Numbered from the stretch's first letter, positions 36,333 to 46,304 are shown. The stretch is DNA of 63,370 nt from Candidatus Helarchaeota ASGARD archaeon Hel_GB_B (GCA_005191425.1 SUPR01000006.1:1-63370), one strand, 5' to 3'. A program made the numbers and translations. Notes: generated from the sequence alone by a model not told the origin.

Positions 36333-37688
36333 TTAAAATTCTTTACATAATTGGTAATAAAATTCTGCACCTAATTTCAGGTTATTAACGCTTATACGTT
36401 CATTTTTCCCGTGAGCAAGTTTACTCATCTCTTCAAAAGGTATATCTACGATCATTGGATGAAAACCATAAGCGATACATCCTTTCCATCTAAAATATCT
36501 ATTATCAGTTGTGCCAGGTACCATGTAGGGTAGAATTTTAGCTTGTGGATCAATACTTGCCATAATTTTTTCAATTATACTGTAAAATTCATTATTAATT
36601 TCACTTGCGCTCCCTTCATCCCAATGTATCGGAGTAATCTCTATCATTGAATAATACTTCTCCCCTAAAATCTTTTTTAGCTGATTTAACAAATTATCAG
36701 CAGTATCTCCCGGCAATAACCTACAATCTAATTCACAAACAGCTTCATCTGGAACAATATTCGTTTTTTTGCCAGCATGACAAATTGTTGGTGTGATATT
36801 CATCTTAATTAATGGTTCAATAAATGACTTAACGCCAGGATATTTTTTTGATAATAAATTAATAATTATCTTTAAAAACACCCTGTTTTTTAAAAGTCCT
36901 TTTAAAAGAAAATTAACGTCTAAATTATCGACCATAATTTTATAATTTGAAGTAATCTGAATTGGAATATTATATTTATAAATTTTTGTTATGATCTCTG
37001 CCATTTTAGCCAATGCATTATCTCCTGTACCTGGAATTGAGCCATGAGTTGCTACCCCTTTAACTTTAATTTTTGTCCAAAATGGCCCTTTTTCAGCGAC
37101 TTGTAATGTATACTTCTGAAATTGTTTAATTGGTAATTTAAATCCACCACCTTCTCCCAAAACATATTGAGCTTTGATTTTTTCCCAATGATTATCGACC
37201 ATAAATTTTGCGCCATAGACCCCACCTTTTTCTTCGTCCGCTACAGATAAGAATTTTATTGTCCTATTTGGCTTTAGACCTAAGCGTTTCATAGCAATTA
37301 TAGCGAAAATTTGTGCAGTACAAGTCCCTTTCATGTCTAAAGCTCCGCGTCCCCAGATTTCATTATTAATTAACTCTCCCCCAAAAGGGTCATGTTCCCA
37401 ATTTTCTTTATTTGCTGGTACTACATCCAAATGGTTTATTAGCAATAACTTAGGAAGAGAATCATTTTTACCCTCTAATGATGTTAATAAATTACCTCTA
37501 TCTTGATCTGACTCGAAAATTTCGCATTCAAAACCCTCTTTTGTTAATAGTTCATAAAAATAATTAGCCGCTTTTATTTCATTTCCTGGAGGATTTGAAG
37601 TATTAATCCGAATTAATTCTTGAAGGATTTTTATAATTTCTTTTTCATTATCTTTATTATTTTCAAATAGTTCAAGTTTAAAGTCCAA
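36333..37688 (-). CDS. M20-family metallopeptidase / deacylase
   Basis: About 451 residues. I prefer the TTG at 37688, preceded by AGTGAT, to the GTG at 37697. It is a two-metal M20 enzyme like ArgE/DapE/carboxypeptidase. Ligand motifs: NHLDVVPA near residue 87 (His and catalytic Asp), GALDMKG near 119 (bridging Asp), DEEKGG near 154 (catalytic and metal-binding Glu), and a C-terminal GFHPM. A dimerisation domain occupies about 205-325. The substrate may be an N-acyl amino acid or dipeptide; sequence alone does not decide. Confidence 0.88.
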   Translation of the reverse strand: MDFKLELFENNKDNEKEIIKILQELIRINTSNPPGNEIKAANYFYELLTKEGFECEIFESDQDRGNLLTSLEGKNDSLPKLLLINHLDVVPANKENWEHDPFGGELINNEIWGRGALDMKGTCTAQIFAIIAMKRLGLKPNRTIKFLSVADEEKGGVYGAKFMVDNHWEKIKAQYVLGEGGGFKLPIKQFQKYTLQVAEKGPFWTKIKVKGVATHGSIPGTGDNALAKMAEIITKIYKYNIPIQITSNYKIMVDNLDVNFLLKGLLKNRVFLKIIINLLSKKYPGVKSFIEPLIKMNITPTICHAGKKTNIVPDEAVCELDCRLLPGDTADNLLNQLKKILGEKYYSMIEITPIHWDEGSASEINNEFYSIIEKIMASIDPQAKILPYMVPGTTDNRYFRWKGCIAYGFHPMIVDIPFEEMSKLAHGKNERISVNNLKLGAEFYYQLCKEF

Positions 37689-37723
37689 TATTATCACTTT
37701 AAATTTTATCAGAAATCATTGTA

Positions 37724-39223
37724 TCATATTTTAGATTCCATTTTTAAAATACTTTGTTTCCATTTATTATAATTCCATAAATTTGCCATAATTTTTGCGC
37801 CTTCAGCTGGATAAAAAACTGGAATTCCATATTCTCTTGCAAGTGTAACTCCATCATCTATAGGTCTATCATTATATCCAGTCATTATAACGGGTATTTG
37901 ATATTTTTTAATCATTCGTCTAAGGGCTCTAAAATTTTGATGATAAAGTTCACTCATTCCTGATTCCATTTCTTTTAGAGAATCACTTTTAAATAAATCA
38001 TCTCCTTTTAGATGGTCAGGCATATCTTCCATTACTTTTACCCAAAAATTAGTTGAAAATATTCCATAAAATATAATTGCATCTACTTCTCCAGATTCTA
38101 ATAATGTTTTAGGTATATTTTTAAAAAAATTTGACCAATCAGTATCAAAAGTTATATCAACTGGATTTTTAGAAGAGCCAGTAACGGGTAAATATTTATT
38201 TTTAATAATTTCCTGGGTTTTTTCAGATAATAAAGGAACTTTTAACCCATATTTTTCACAAAGATCCGCAATTAAAGTACCGGGACCACCACCAATTGTA
38301 ACCACCCCAACTCGCGGTCCTTTTGGTAATGGAACAGCAGACATTGCATATAATGTATTTAACCATTCAATTGTATTTTCAACTTGAATAATTCCTGTTT
38401 GGTGGCAGATATGTGAAAATAAATTTGAAGGCGTTGAAATTGCTGCAGTATGAGACAAGGCAGCCCTTTTACCAGCTTCACTCTGACCGATTTCAATTGC
38501 TACAATTGGCTTCTTTAATGCCACTCGCTTTGCTACTTCTATGAATTTCTTACCTCTGCGAATACCTTCTATATATAACCCAATAAATTTTGTTTCGGGA
38601 TCGTCTTCAAGAGCTTCTAAACAGTCGGTCAAATCGGTGGTTAAACAATTCCCTACCGAAATAACTCTAGCTAATCGAAATGGAATTTGTTTAATGCCTA
38701 ATAATATGTGAGCCGCAACACTCCCTGATTGACTAATTATTGAAATATTACCAGGTGGATGATAAATCGGCATGGGGGACATATAAATTTTGGATTTAGG
38801 TACAATCAATCCAATGCAGTTTGGCCCTAACATCGTAATATTATATTTTTCTACTATATTTTTGAGTTTTCTACTAATCTCATAATTTCCGATCTCATCA
38901 GCTCCCGCGGATACAACAATTACATTTTTAACTCCTTTTTTACCTATTTCTTCCATTATTTTATCAGCTAGCACTTTTATGGGTGCTACATAACACACCA
39001 TATCAACTTCATCAGGTATATCTAATATTGATTTATATGCCTTAAGTCCCATTATAGTATCATATTTTGGATGGATAGGATAGATTTTTCCCTTATATCC
39101 ACCTATAATTAAATTAATAGTATTAAAACTACCGAACCTCATGAATGATTTCGAAGCGCCATAAACAGCAATTGATTTAGGTTTAAAAAATTTCTCAAAT
39201 TTTTCAAATTTTGAAATTGTCAT
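37724..39223 (-). CDS. acyl-CoA synthetase (ADP-forming) alpha-subunit-like protein
   Basis: 499 residues. CoA-binding FFKPKSIAVYGAS at 13-25, Rossmann part with MLGPNCIGLI near 135, CoA-ligase part SQSGSVAAHIL near 162, and the phosphohistidine motif KRAALSHTAAIS near 255 with its catalytic His. ADP-forming enzymes make ATP from acyl-CoA plus ADP and phosphate with an alpha and an ATP-grasp beta subunit. The beta part is missing here and no beta gene lies nearby. It may pair with a beta subunit elsewhere, or act as a relative with another role. It sits next to the M20 gene with only 35 bases between, an apparent operon. Confidence 0.82.
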   Translation of the reverse strand: MTISKFEKFEKFFKPKSIAVYGASKSFMRFGSFNTINLIIGGYKGKIYPIHPKYDTIMGLKAYKSILDIPDEVDMVCYVAPIKVLADKIMEEIGKKGVKNVIVVSAGADEIGNYEISRKLKNIVEKYNITMLGPNCIGLIVPKSKIYMSPMPIYHPPGNISIISQSGSVAAHILLGIKQIPFRLARVISVGNCLTTDLTDCLEALEDDPETKFIGLYIEGIRRGKKFIEVAKRVALKKPIVAIEIGQSEAGKRAALSHTAAISTPSNLFSHICHQTGIIQVENTIEWLNTLYAMSAVPLPKGPRVGVVTIGGGPGTLIADLCEKYGLKVPLLSEKTQEIIKNKYLPVTGSSKNPVDITFDTDWSNFFKNIPKTLLESGEVDAIIFYGIFSTNFWVKVMEDMPDHLKGDDLFKSDSLKEMESGMSELYHQNFRALRRMIKKYQIPVIMTGYNDRPIDDGVTLAREYGIPVFYPAEGAKIMANLWNYNKWKQSILKMESKI

Positions 39224-39634
39224 TTTTCTAGAATATAAATTTAAAAATCCAATAAAAATTTTTTATAAAATAAAATATTTTGTTATTTGAAATAAATTAA
39301 AACTTTAAATTTAGCCAAAAATTAAAAATTATAAAAGATTTACAAATTATTTTATTCTAATTCAGTTTATTTCTTATATAAGATAATAATATACAATATT
39401 CAAATTAAATTTATTTCGGTCTCCAACCTTTAATAAAATAAATTCTGTATCGCATATCAATATAGACCAATGAAAATAAATTCTTAGCAAATGAATTAAA
39501 GTCAATATAAGGAATAAAAAACAAATAAATTAATATCTTGCCCTTTTATTATTCAATTTTATTATTTTTTTAATCAAAAATGAATCTACATATTTAAATA
39601 AAATAGTTGATCATTAAATATTAAGGTGTAATCT
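39224..39634. other. intergenic, 411 bases
   Basis: Divergent AT-rich region between the acyl-CoA synthetase-like gene and the coiled-coil gene. It should hold both promoters. AAGGTG near 39623 is the ribosome-binding site of the right-hand gene. No other feature is seen. Confidence 0.35.
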
Positions 39635-40411
39635 TTGTTTAAAAAAATTGAATTGGTACAAGAAGAATTAAAAAAATTGATTAAATTGGCAATTTCAGTT
39701 TCTCCAATTGATCTAGGTAGGTTTACTGTTAATACTTTAAAAAATATTTTTTTTGAAGTAAAAGAAGAGTTGGGTTTGAATTTCGATGATGTTAGAATAC
39801 ATCCTGCAGCCCAACCTCGTGAAAGTTCTGATGTAGAATTTATTAAAGATGATATAATAATACAAAAGTTAAATGTAAAAACAGCTGTTACAGGAAATTT
39901 AAGAAATACTATTCGTAATTTAATACGAAGTTTACGGGCAAATGAATCAGGGGCAATCATTTTTTCAGTAATCTTTTTTAAAGAAGAAAATATGAAGAAT
40001 CCCGATGTAAAATTAGTAATTGTGATATTACCTGAAAAAATTTTTAATTTATATGGCCCACTCTCCATTGAAGATGCAATAAAATCAAAATTAGAACTCA
40101 AATTGGAAAAAGAAGGTTATAAAAAATATGAAATTTTTGCTTTGAATGAAGCAATAGCATTAGAACGTTTGAAAATTGCAGTTATTGCGTTAGAAAATTC
40201 CGAAGCTTCATTAAAAGAAGCTGCAGAAGCCAGAAAAGAAGCTGCAGAAGCCAAAAAAGAAGCTGCAGAAGCCAAAAAAGAAGCTGCAGAAGCCAGAAAA
40301 GAAACTATTAAAGCTAATAAAAATATCGAAGAAATTATGAAAGAACTTCAAATTATTAAAGAATTTATGAATGATATTTCCAGCTTTATGAATAAATTCG
40401 GGAAAAAATAA
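39635..40411 (+). CDS. unknown domain followed by heptad-repeat coiled coil
   Basis: 258 residues, TTG start preceded by AAGGTG. The first 180 residues look like an alpha/beta domain (SPIDLGRFTVNTLKNIFFEV, DDVRIHPAAQPRESSDVEF, VKLVIVILPEKIFNLYGP); I do not recognise it. Residues 190-240 form a coiled coil with an almost perfect heptad repeat of E-A-A-E-A-[RK]-K, encoded by four tandem 21-base units. The end is again helical. Such a repeat can change length by slippage, so the coiled coil may vary between strains. Function unknown; an oligomer or a rod-like spacer is likely. Confidence 0.6.
   Translation: MFKKIELVQEELKKLIKLAISVSPIDLGRFTVNTLKNIFFEVKEELGLNFDDVRIHPAAQPRESSDVEFIKDDIIIQKLNVKTAVTGNLRNTIRNLIRSLRANESGAIIFSVIFFKEENMKNPDVKLVIVILPEKIFNLYGPLSIEDAIKSKLELKLEKEGYKKYEIFALNEAIALERLKIAVIALENSEASLKEAAEARKEAAEAKKEAAEAKKEAAEARKETIKANKNIEEIMKELQIIKEFMNDISSFMNKFGKK
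40217..40300 (+). repeat. four tandem copies of a 21-base coding repeat
   Basis: Units at 40217, 40238, 40259 and 40280 read GAAGCTGCAGAAGCC followed by ARAAAA (R is G in units 1 and 4, A in 2 and 3). Each encodes one heptad E-A-A-E-A-[RK]-K. The 21-base period keeps the reading frame. Confidence 0.85.
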
Positions 40412-40600
40412 TAAATATAAAAAATTCCGTCTTTTTACAGATACTGTTGCTGAAATAAAGTAAAGTTTTTAAATAAAGATATTTCAACTTAAATGAAAAT
40501 TAAGAAGTAATTAAAAAAACAATTTATAAAAGTTATTAAAATATTTTTAGATTGTTAACATTTTATTTAGAATATATTTTAATTAGAATATATTTTAAAT

Positions 40601-41791
40601 TTAAACTAGATTTTCGACTCTTTTAGTATAGTCTAAATAATTTTTAGATTTATAATAATCAAACATTTCTTCTACAGCTTCTTCAAATGTTTTTTTTGGG
40701 ATATAATCCAATTCATTTTTAGCCTTCTTGGCGGTATAAAAACTTAGAAAACTTCCCGCCTTAACTGTAGACCGGCTCATTATTTCCGTTTGATTGAAAA
40801 GTTCCGATATTAATCCTACGAACCATCCTAAACGTTTTCCAATACCTAGAGAGGGGAATTTAATTTTACGATCAGAAACTTTAGACTGAATTACTTTTGT
40901 AATAATAGAAAGCATATCTTTCATAGTCCTATTGTCTTCGTCTTTACCAGTAATTATATATCGTTCTCCCAATTTTCCTTTAAGTAATGCTAAAAAATGA
41001 CCCCTTGCTACATCATCAACATGAGCTAATGGATAACCACCACATTTTATATATCCCGGCATTGAATTATGATAAATTCTAAGAAGATATAGACCATTTC
41101 CAATCAAATCATCGCCAGGACCAAAACTCGTCCCAGGTAGTATACTGACAACAGGGAGGTTATTTTCTTTATAGAACAGATTAACCAATTCTTGAGCTGC
41201 CAGTTTAGAGTCAAAATATCCAATTTTTATTTTATTCCACCATTTTTTAATTTTGTTTTTGTGAACAGATTCGATAAAATTTAAAGTTTCATCTTTAGAA
41301 TTAAAAATATGATTTTTAGGAACTTTTTTTCCAATTTCAGGGCGTTCATCTACATAAGGACTGGTATTTTCATTGCCAAGACTTCCAATTGGATATGGAC
41401 AACCGAGAGTATTTACAGTACTAGTGTATATGACCTTTTTAATGTCATTTTCTAAAGAAAGTTTCATAATATTTCTAGTACCTTCAACATTAACCAGCCA
41501 TTGAAGACGTTTTTTCTTGATATCCATAGAAGTATTTCCTGCAAAATGAAAAACAAAATCGACTCCTTTAAATGCAGGAGATAACATTTTTTTATCTAAA
41601 ATATCTGCGGGAAAAAGTTTTACCTTAATGTCATTAATTGAACTGGTCAAAGAATTTGGATAATAGACTACCTTAATATTAGAAGGATTAATACCATTTA
41701 ATATTAATTGCCTGATTAATCTAGAGCCTATAAATCCAGTTCCTCCAATTATTAAAAACTTTTTATCTATTAAATCATTTATTGATTTCAC
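40601..41791 (-). CDS. NAD-dependent epimerase/dehydratase (extended SDR)
   Basis: 396 residues, GTG start. NAD-binding GGTGFIGSRL is near residue 17. The active-site region is expanded: the Ser/Thr part VIYTSTVNTLG near 120, and the Tyr-Lys part probably at YFDSKLAAQEL near 191 (Y-x3-K). A family-type GPGDDLIGNG follows. The last 80 residues contain a substrate region. It resembles dihydroflavonol-reductase or 3-beta-HSD like SDRs. Substrate unknown. It is divergent from the iron-containing alcohol dehydrogenase, and both are NAD enzymes acting on alcohols or ketones. Confidence 0.83.
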   Translation of the reverse strand: MKSINDLIDKKFLIIGGTGFIGSRLIRQLILNGINPSNIKVVYYPNSLTSSINDIKVKLFPADILDKKMLSPAFKGVDFVFHFAGNTSMDIKKKRLQWLVNVEGTRNIMKLSLENDIKKVIYTSTVNTLGCPYPIGSLGNENTSPYVDERPEIGKKVPKNHIFNSKDETLNFIESVHKNKIKKWWNKIKIGYFDSKLAAQELVNLFYKENNLPVVSILPGTSFGPGDDLIGNGLYLLRIYHNSMPGYIKCGGYPLAHVDDVARGHFLALLKGKLGERYIITGKDEDNRTMKDMLSIITKVIQSKVSDRKIKFPSLGIGKRLGWFVGLISELFNQTEIMSRSTVKAGSFLSFYTAKKAKNELDYIPKKTFEEAVEEMFDYYKSKNYLDYTKRVENLV

Positions 41792-41925
41792 AATAAATAA
41801 ATAATTAATTTATAATTTATTTTTGTTGATCAAATAGTTTTTAACCAAATTTTTAATCTATAAAAAGAAAGAATGAAAAAAGATCAATTAAAATGTAAAA
41901 AAAGATAATTTAGAGTGATTTTAAA

Positions 41926-43083
41926 ATGTCATTAATGCCAATTAAAGTTCCAATCATTTATCATGGAAAAGGTTCGTTAAAACAATTAAAATCGATGAAA
42001 CAGAAAAAAGTTTTAATTGTTACAGATAAAATCATAAGGGATATTCATGGGGATATGATTGAGAAATATCTTAAGAAGAAGGTATTTGCTTATTTTGATG
42101 AGGTTGAACCGGATCCAAAAGATAAAACGATAATTAAAGGCGGCGATTTTGCTAGAGAATTTAAGCCGGATTTGATTTTAGGGATTGGTGGCGGATCGGT
42201 AATGGACAGTGCAAAAGCTATTTATTTTTTATATGAGCGAGAGGACAAAACATTATATGAATGTGATCCGATATCATATTTAGGACTAGGTAAAAAGTCA
42301 AAATTAATTTTAGTTCCCACTACATCAGGTACTGGATCTGAGAATACACTAGCTGCAGTTATAACAAATACACAAACAGGACAAAAGGTAGTAATTGCAT
42401 CTCAAGAACTTCTTCCAGTCGCAATTATTTTAGACCCCAAACTTCCATTAAAAATGCCTCAAAGATTAACAGTTTCGACAGGGGTTGATGCAATTGTCCA
42501 TGCAGTTGAAGGTATTATCAATAAAATGAATAATGATTTTACTGAAGGATTAAATATACATGCACTTAAATTACTATTCGAATATCTTCCACAAGCAGCA
42601 GGAGATGGTGCAAACGACCTAAAAGTTAGAGAGAAGGTCCATAATGCAGCATCTATTGCAGGCATTGGGTTTGGAAATTCAAATTGTGGTATTGCACATT
42701 CTTGTGGCCATGCACTGGGTGCTGTACATCATATTCAACACGGGATTGCCGTAGGTACAATGCTACCATTTGTTTTGGAATTTAATAAACTTGTTAGCGA
42801 AAAAAAATACACAGATATACTTAATAGTCTCAATATTCCTATTAATGATAGCCCAACAAATACATTGGTTAACTTTATTAGAGATTTTATCAAAAAGCTG
42901 GGGCTTCCTCTTTCGTTAAAAGAACTCGGTATTTCTCAATCGGATTGGGATCAAAATTTAGACAGATTAGTAGAATTTGCTAAAACTGATGTAGTAGCAG
43001 TCTTTAACCCAAGATCCACTTCAGAAGAAGAATTTAAAAAGATTTTTGAACATGCATGGGAAGGAAAAAAAATCGATTTCTAA
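41926..43083 (+). CDS. iron-containing alcohol dehydrogenase
   Basis: 385 residues of the group III alcohol dehydrogenase family, NAD(P)-dependent and using iron. Nucleotide-binding GIGGGSVMDSAKA lies near residue 86 and PTTSGTGSE near 130. Metal ligands: Asp and His in GVDAIVHAVEG near 188, then HSCGHALG near 258 and HHIQHG near 268. GTGATTTT lies upstream of the ATG. A run of T after the stop may terminate the transcript. Substrates in this family include short-chain alcohols and butanol or 1,2-propanediol-type compounds; the exact one is not predictable. Confidence 0.92.
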   Translation: MSLMPIKVPIIYHGKGSLKQLKSMKQKKVLIVTDKIIRDIHGDMIEKYLKKKVFAYFDEVEPDPKDKTIIKGGDFAREFKPDLILGIGGGSVMDSAKAIYFLYEREDKTLYECDPISYLGLGKKSKLILVPTTSGTGSENTLAAVITNTQTGQKVVIASQELLPVAIILDPKLPLKMPQRLTVSTGVDAIVHAVEGIINKMNNDFTEGLNIHALKLLFEYLPQAAGDGANDLKVREKVHNAASIAGIGFGNSNCGIAHSCGHALGAVHHIQHGIAVGTMLPFVLEFNKLVSEKKYTDILNSLNIPINDSPTNTLVNFIRDFIKKLGLPLSLKELGISQSDWDQNLDRLVEFAKTDVVAVFNPRSTSEEEFKKIFEHAWEGKKIDF

Positions 43084-43092
43084 AGAATACTA

Positions 43093-43107
43093 TTTTTTTT
43101 ATTTTTT
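43093..43107 (+). terminator. T-rich terminator candidate
   Basis: Two T runs (8 and 6) separated by a single A, starting ten bases after the stop of the alcohol dehydrogenase gene. This fits oligo-T termination in archaea. Confidence 0.4.
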
Positions 43108-43214
43108 GGTATCTCATTATTAAAATTTAATTTTTATCAAATTGTAATCATTAATTATAAACTATTTCATCTAAACTGTTTATTCTGATTATTTACTTTT
43201 AAAATTAACATAAT

Positions 43215-43808
43215 TTATAATCCAGAATAACTTAAACCTATAAATAATATATATTGAATATATGGAAACAAGAAAATTGTAATTATAACTACAATTATCC
43301 CAAGTAAAAAGCCAATAAGAACATCTGTTGGAAAATGTACACCTAAATAAACGCGACTAAAACCAATAAATAAAGCAAGAATTATCCAAAATATAATAAA
43401 CGATATTTGAAAAATACCAGAAGAATATAAAGCAAAAGAAAATAGATATTCCATAGAAAACATGGCATGTCCACTTGGAAATGATGAATTGCTCTTAGCT
43501 TTCATAATATCGCGTTTGTTAATTTTACATTTTGGATAAGGCGAGACAAATGGTCTCCTTCTTTTAAAGAAAAATTTGCTGGGAAGCTCAATGAACAGAT
43601 CAATTACCATAGTTGATAAAAGAAATTGTATTAAAACGCTATTTCTAAAAAATAAAATAAATAAAATACCCCAAATTGGTAGCCAAATGATATTTGAACA
43701 CAAATGAGTAAAAATTTTAATCACCCATTGTAAAAAGGACGGAATTTGTAAATTGTAAATTTTACAGATCCATTTGGCATCCCAATTTTTGATATTTTTT
43801 AAATTCAT
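43215..43808 (-). CDS. PAP2-family phosphatase
   Basis: 197 residues with five or six membrane segments. The three phosphatase motifs are intact: K-x6-R-P in KFFFKRRRPF near residue 77, P-S-G-H in SFPSGHAMF near 104, and S-R-x5-H-x3-D in GFSRVYLGVHFPTD near 149. It should remove phosphate from a lipid phosphate or undecaprenyl/isoprenoid diphosphate at the membrane. The frame overlaps the 3' end of the Tgt gene by 47 bases; an in-frame TTG later is possible as start. It is co-oriented with tgt and likely co-transcribed. Confidence 0.86.
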   Translation of the reverse strand: MNLKNIKNWDAKWICKIYNLQIPSFLQWVIKIFTHLCSNIIWLPIWGILFILFFRNSVLIQFLLSTMVIDLFIELPSKFFFKRRRPFVSPYPKCKINKRDIMKAKSNSSFPSGHAMFSMEYLFSFALYSSGIFQISFIIFWIILALFIGFSRVYLGVHFPTDVLIGFLLGIIVVIITIFLFPYIQYILFIGLSYSGL

Positions 43809-44925
43809 TACTTTTATTCCTAAACCATTTTTTTAAAAAGCTTTTTTTGAAATCAAGGAAAGTGCCATTCCGAATAGAATCCCGTATTTTCCTAGAAAGA
43901 TCAATTATAAAATGGACATTATGTAATACCATTAATCTTTTACCAAGAGGTTCGTCCGATTTAAATAAATGATTAATATATCCTTTGGAATAATTTTTAC
44001 AAACAAAGCAATTGCAATCAATGTCAATAGGATTTTTATCTCTGGCATAACATCTTTTTGTAATTTTAATAAGACCTTCTGATGTAAATGCACTACGATG
44101 TCTTCCAGTCCTTGTAGGATATACTGAATCATATAGGTCAATGCCGCGCGAAACAGATTCAAAAATTAATTCAGGTGTTCCTATACCCATTAAATATCTT
44201 AAACGAGATTTTGGTAAGTTTCGATTTACAACATCTAACATTTTATAGGTAATTTCTTTGGGTTCTCCTACACTAAGACCACCGATTGCTATACCAGGAG
44301 TTTGTAATTCAGTAGTTTTTTTTGCACTATATTCTCTTAAATCATCAAAAGTACCACCTTGAACAATCGGAAATAATATTTGTGAAGATTTTCCTTCGTG
44401 AAACTTTTTACATCGATCTGCCCATTTTAATGTCCTAAGCATTGATTTTTTCATGTATTCATAATTTTTTCCATATAAAGTACATTCGTCAAATGCCATA
44501 ATAATATCTGCGCCGATTTTATGCTGAATACGCATAGACTCTTCAGGTGTCCATTTAAATATTTGATTATTAAGCGGATTTCTAAAGGCAATGAAATCAT
44601 CAGTAATTTTTTTAAAATATCTTGGTTTTTGTACCTGAAATCCACCTGAATCAGAAATAATTGGCTTACTCCAATTCATGAATTTATGAATTCCGCCATA
44701 CTCTTCAATTACTTCGACTCCTGGGTTAAAAAATAGGTGTAGTGCATTGGTAATTATTATTTGTGCCCCAATTTCTGAAATTTCTTTTGAATGTAGCATT
44801 TTAACTGCCCCTTTTGTAGCCACAGGTATAAATGCTGGAGTTTCAATTATCCCGCGATTGGTAATGATTTTTCCTAATCTGGCATCTGTTTTTTCATCAT
44901 TTTTAATTATTTCAAATCTAAACAA
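43762..44925 (-). CDS. tgt: tRNA-guanine transglycosylase, bacterial type
   Basis: About 387 residues. I prefer the TTG at 44925, with AAGGT upstream, to a TTG five codons earlier. It exchanges guanine in tRNA for a 7-deazaguanine. Nucleophile region SDSGGFQVQ near 95, FDECTLYG near 148, VQGGTFDDL near 190, YLMGIGTPEL near 239, catalytic Asp in YDSVYPTRTGRH near 262, and the zinc site C-N-C-F-V-C with a following His. The layout and length match bacterial/eukaryotic queuosine Tgt (about 370-400). Archaeal archaeosine enzymes are usually longer and carry other motifs. The recognised base (preQ1 or queuine) cannot be told. Confidence 0.88.
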   Translation of the reverse strand: MFRFEIIKNDEKTDARLGKIITNRGIIETPAFIPVATKGAVKMLHSKEISEIGAQIIITNALHLFFNPGVEVIEEYGGIHKFMNWSKPIISDSGGFQVQKPRYFKKITDDFIAFRNPLNNQIFKWTPEESMRIQHKIGADIIMAFDECTLYGKNYEYMKKSMLRTLKWADRCKKFHEGKSSQILFPIVQGGTFDDLREYSAKKTTELQTPGIAIGGLSVGEPKEITYKMLDVVNRNLPKSRLRYLMGIGTPELIFESVSRGIDLYDSVYPTRTGRHRSAFTSEGLIKITKRCYARDKNPIDIDCNCFVCKNYSKGYINHLFKSDEPLGKRLMVLHNVHFIIDLSRKIRDSIRNGTFLDFKKSFLKKWFRNKSNEFKKYQKLGCQMDL

Positions 44926-45119
44926 TGAATTTACCTTCAAATAAATCGAATCAATATTTGAGAATCAAGAATGTAAGAATGATGAAAAAGTAAAATATTT
45001 AAACATTATAATTTCTAAAAATATTTCTAATAACTATTAAAAACATAAATTATATTAGATATTCTATTTTTAAAAGAATATTAAAATTATATAGAAAAGA
45101 ATATAATAGAAAGAAAATT

Positions 45120-46304
45120 TTAAGGTTTTTTATTTGTAAATATATTGACGCAGCCAATTGCTAGTGGCCCACCAAGGTTATGTTGTAGTCCTATTTCGGC
45201 GCCATCAACTTGTCTTTTTCTAGCTTCATTCCGAAGTTGAAACCAATTTTCACATATTTGTCCAATACCTGTTGCACCAATTGGATGGCCTTTGGCTTTT
45301 AACCCACCACTTGTATTTACTGGAAGTCGTCCACCCAAGCATACTTCACCTTCAGTTATTAATTTACCAGCTTCACCAGGTTTACAGAACCCTAAATCTT
45401 CATAATCAAGTAATTCTGTAAACGTAAAACAATCATGGACTTCCGCAAAATCTAAATCTTTAGGTTCTATTTTAGCCATTTTATAAGCTTCTTTAGCAGC
45501 CATTACTGTTGCTAAAGCAGAGGTTAACGATTGGCGATTTGGGATCCAATAAACATCTGCAGATTGCCCAGTCCCTAATAGATAAATTGGAGAATCAGTA
45601 TATTTTTTAGCTAATTCAGCTTTACAGAGTATTACCATTGCAGCGCCATCTGTTTGTGGACAACAGTCAAAAAGTCTGAAAGGATAAGATACAAGTGGAG
45701 CTGTACTCGCTTGTTCTTCGGTTATTTCAAACATAAAATGAGAATATGGACATAGAGAGCCATTATGATGATTCTTTACAGCTACTTTAGACATATATGT
45801 CCTCAATTTTTCATCACTTGCATATTTTTTAGCCCATGCGTTAGCATACATTGCAAAATAGGAAGGAGCAATTAGACCACGGTTTAATACTTGCTCTCTA
45901 CCTGCCACATATCGGAGAAAGTTTTGTGGCTCTTTTTCTCGCATTTTTTCAGCACCTACAGCAATTGCAACATCATATACCCCAGAAGCAACAGCAAAAG
46001 CCGCATTTCTAAAAGCATCTGAACCTGTAGCACATGCATTTTCGACTCTTGTAACTGGCTTTAATTTCAAATATGGAAGTGCAGTTATTAGACCAGCGCC
46101 AGATAAGACATCTCGTTGAGCAGAAATTCCACCCATACATGTCCCAATCCAAGCGGCCTCGACTTCTTTTTCTATATCTATTCCTTTATCTACACTATCA
46201 ATACAAGCGTTCGCTGCCATTCCTATTAGGTCGTAATAACTTTTATCAAATAATTCGCCAAATTTTATAAGTCCTGCACCAATAATAGCTACTTTACCGC
46301 GCAT
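45120..46304 (-). CDS. thiolase-family acetyl-CoA C-acyltransferase (archaeal type)
   Basis: 394 residues. The nucleophile Cys lies in RVENACATGSDA near residue 89, the His in GGLKAKGHPIGATG near 339, and the C-terminal QHNLGGPLAIGCV holds the last active-site Cys. It is the SCP-x-like archaeal thiolase that joins two acetyl-CoA to acetoacetyl-CoA. Its ATG follows the DUF35 stop directly (TAAATG), with AAAGGAGG ahead of it. With the DUF35 and HMG-CoA-synthase-like genes it copies the known archaeal complex that passes acetoacetyl-CoA into the mevalonate pathway. Confidence 0.9.
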   Translation of the reverse strand: MRGKVAIIGAGLIKFGELFDKSYYDLIGMAANACIDSVDKGIDIEKEVEAAWIGTCMGGISAQRDVLSGAGLITALPYLKLKPVTRVENACATGSDAFRNAAFAVASGVYDVAIAVGAEKMREKEPQNFLRYVAGREQVLNRGLIAPSYFAMYANAWAKKYASDEKLRTYMSKVAVKNHHNGSLCPYSHFMFEITEEQASTAPLVSYPFRLFDCCPQTDGAAMVILCKAELAKKYTDSPIYLLGTGQSADVYWIPNRQSLTSALATVMAAKEAYKMAKIEPKDLDFAEVHDCFTFTELLDYEDLGFCKPGEAGKLITEGEVCLGGRLPVNTSGGLKAKGHPIGATGIGQICENWFQLRNEARKRQVDGAEIGLQHNLGGPLAIGCVNIFTNKKP

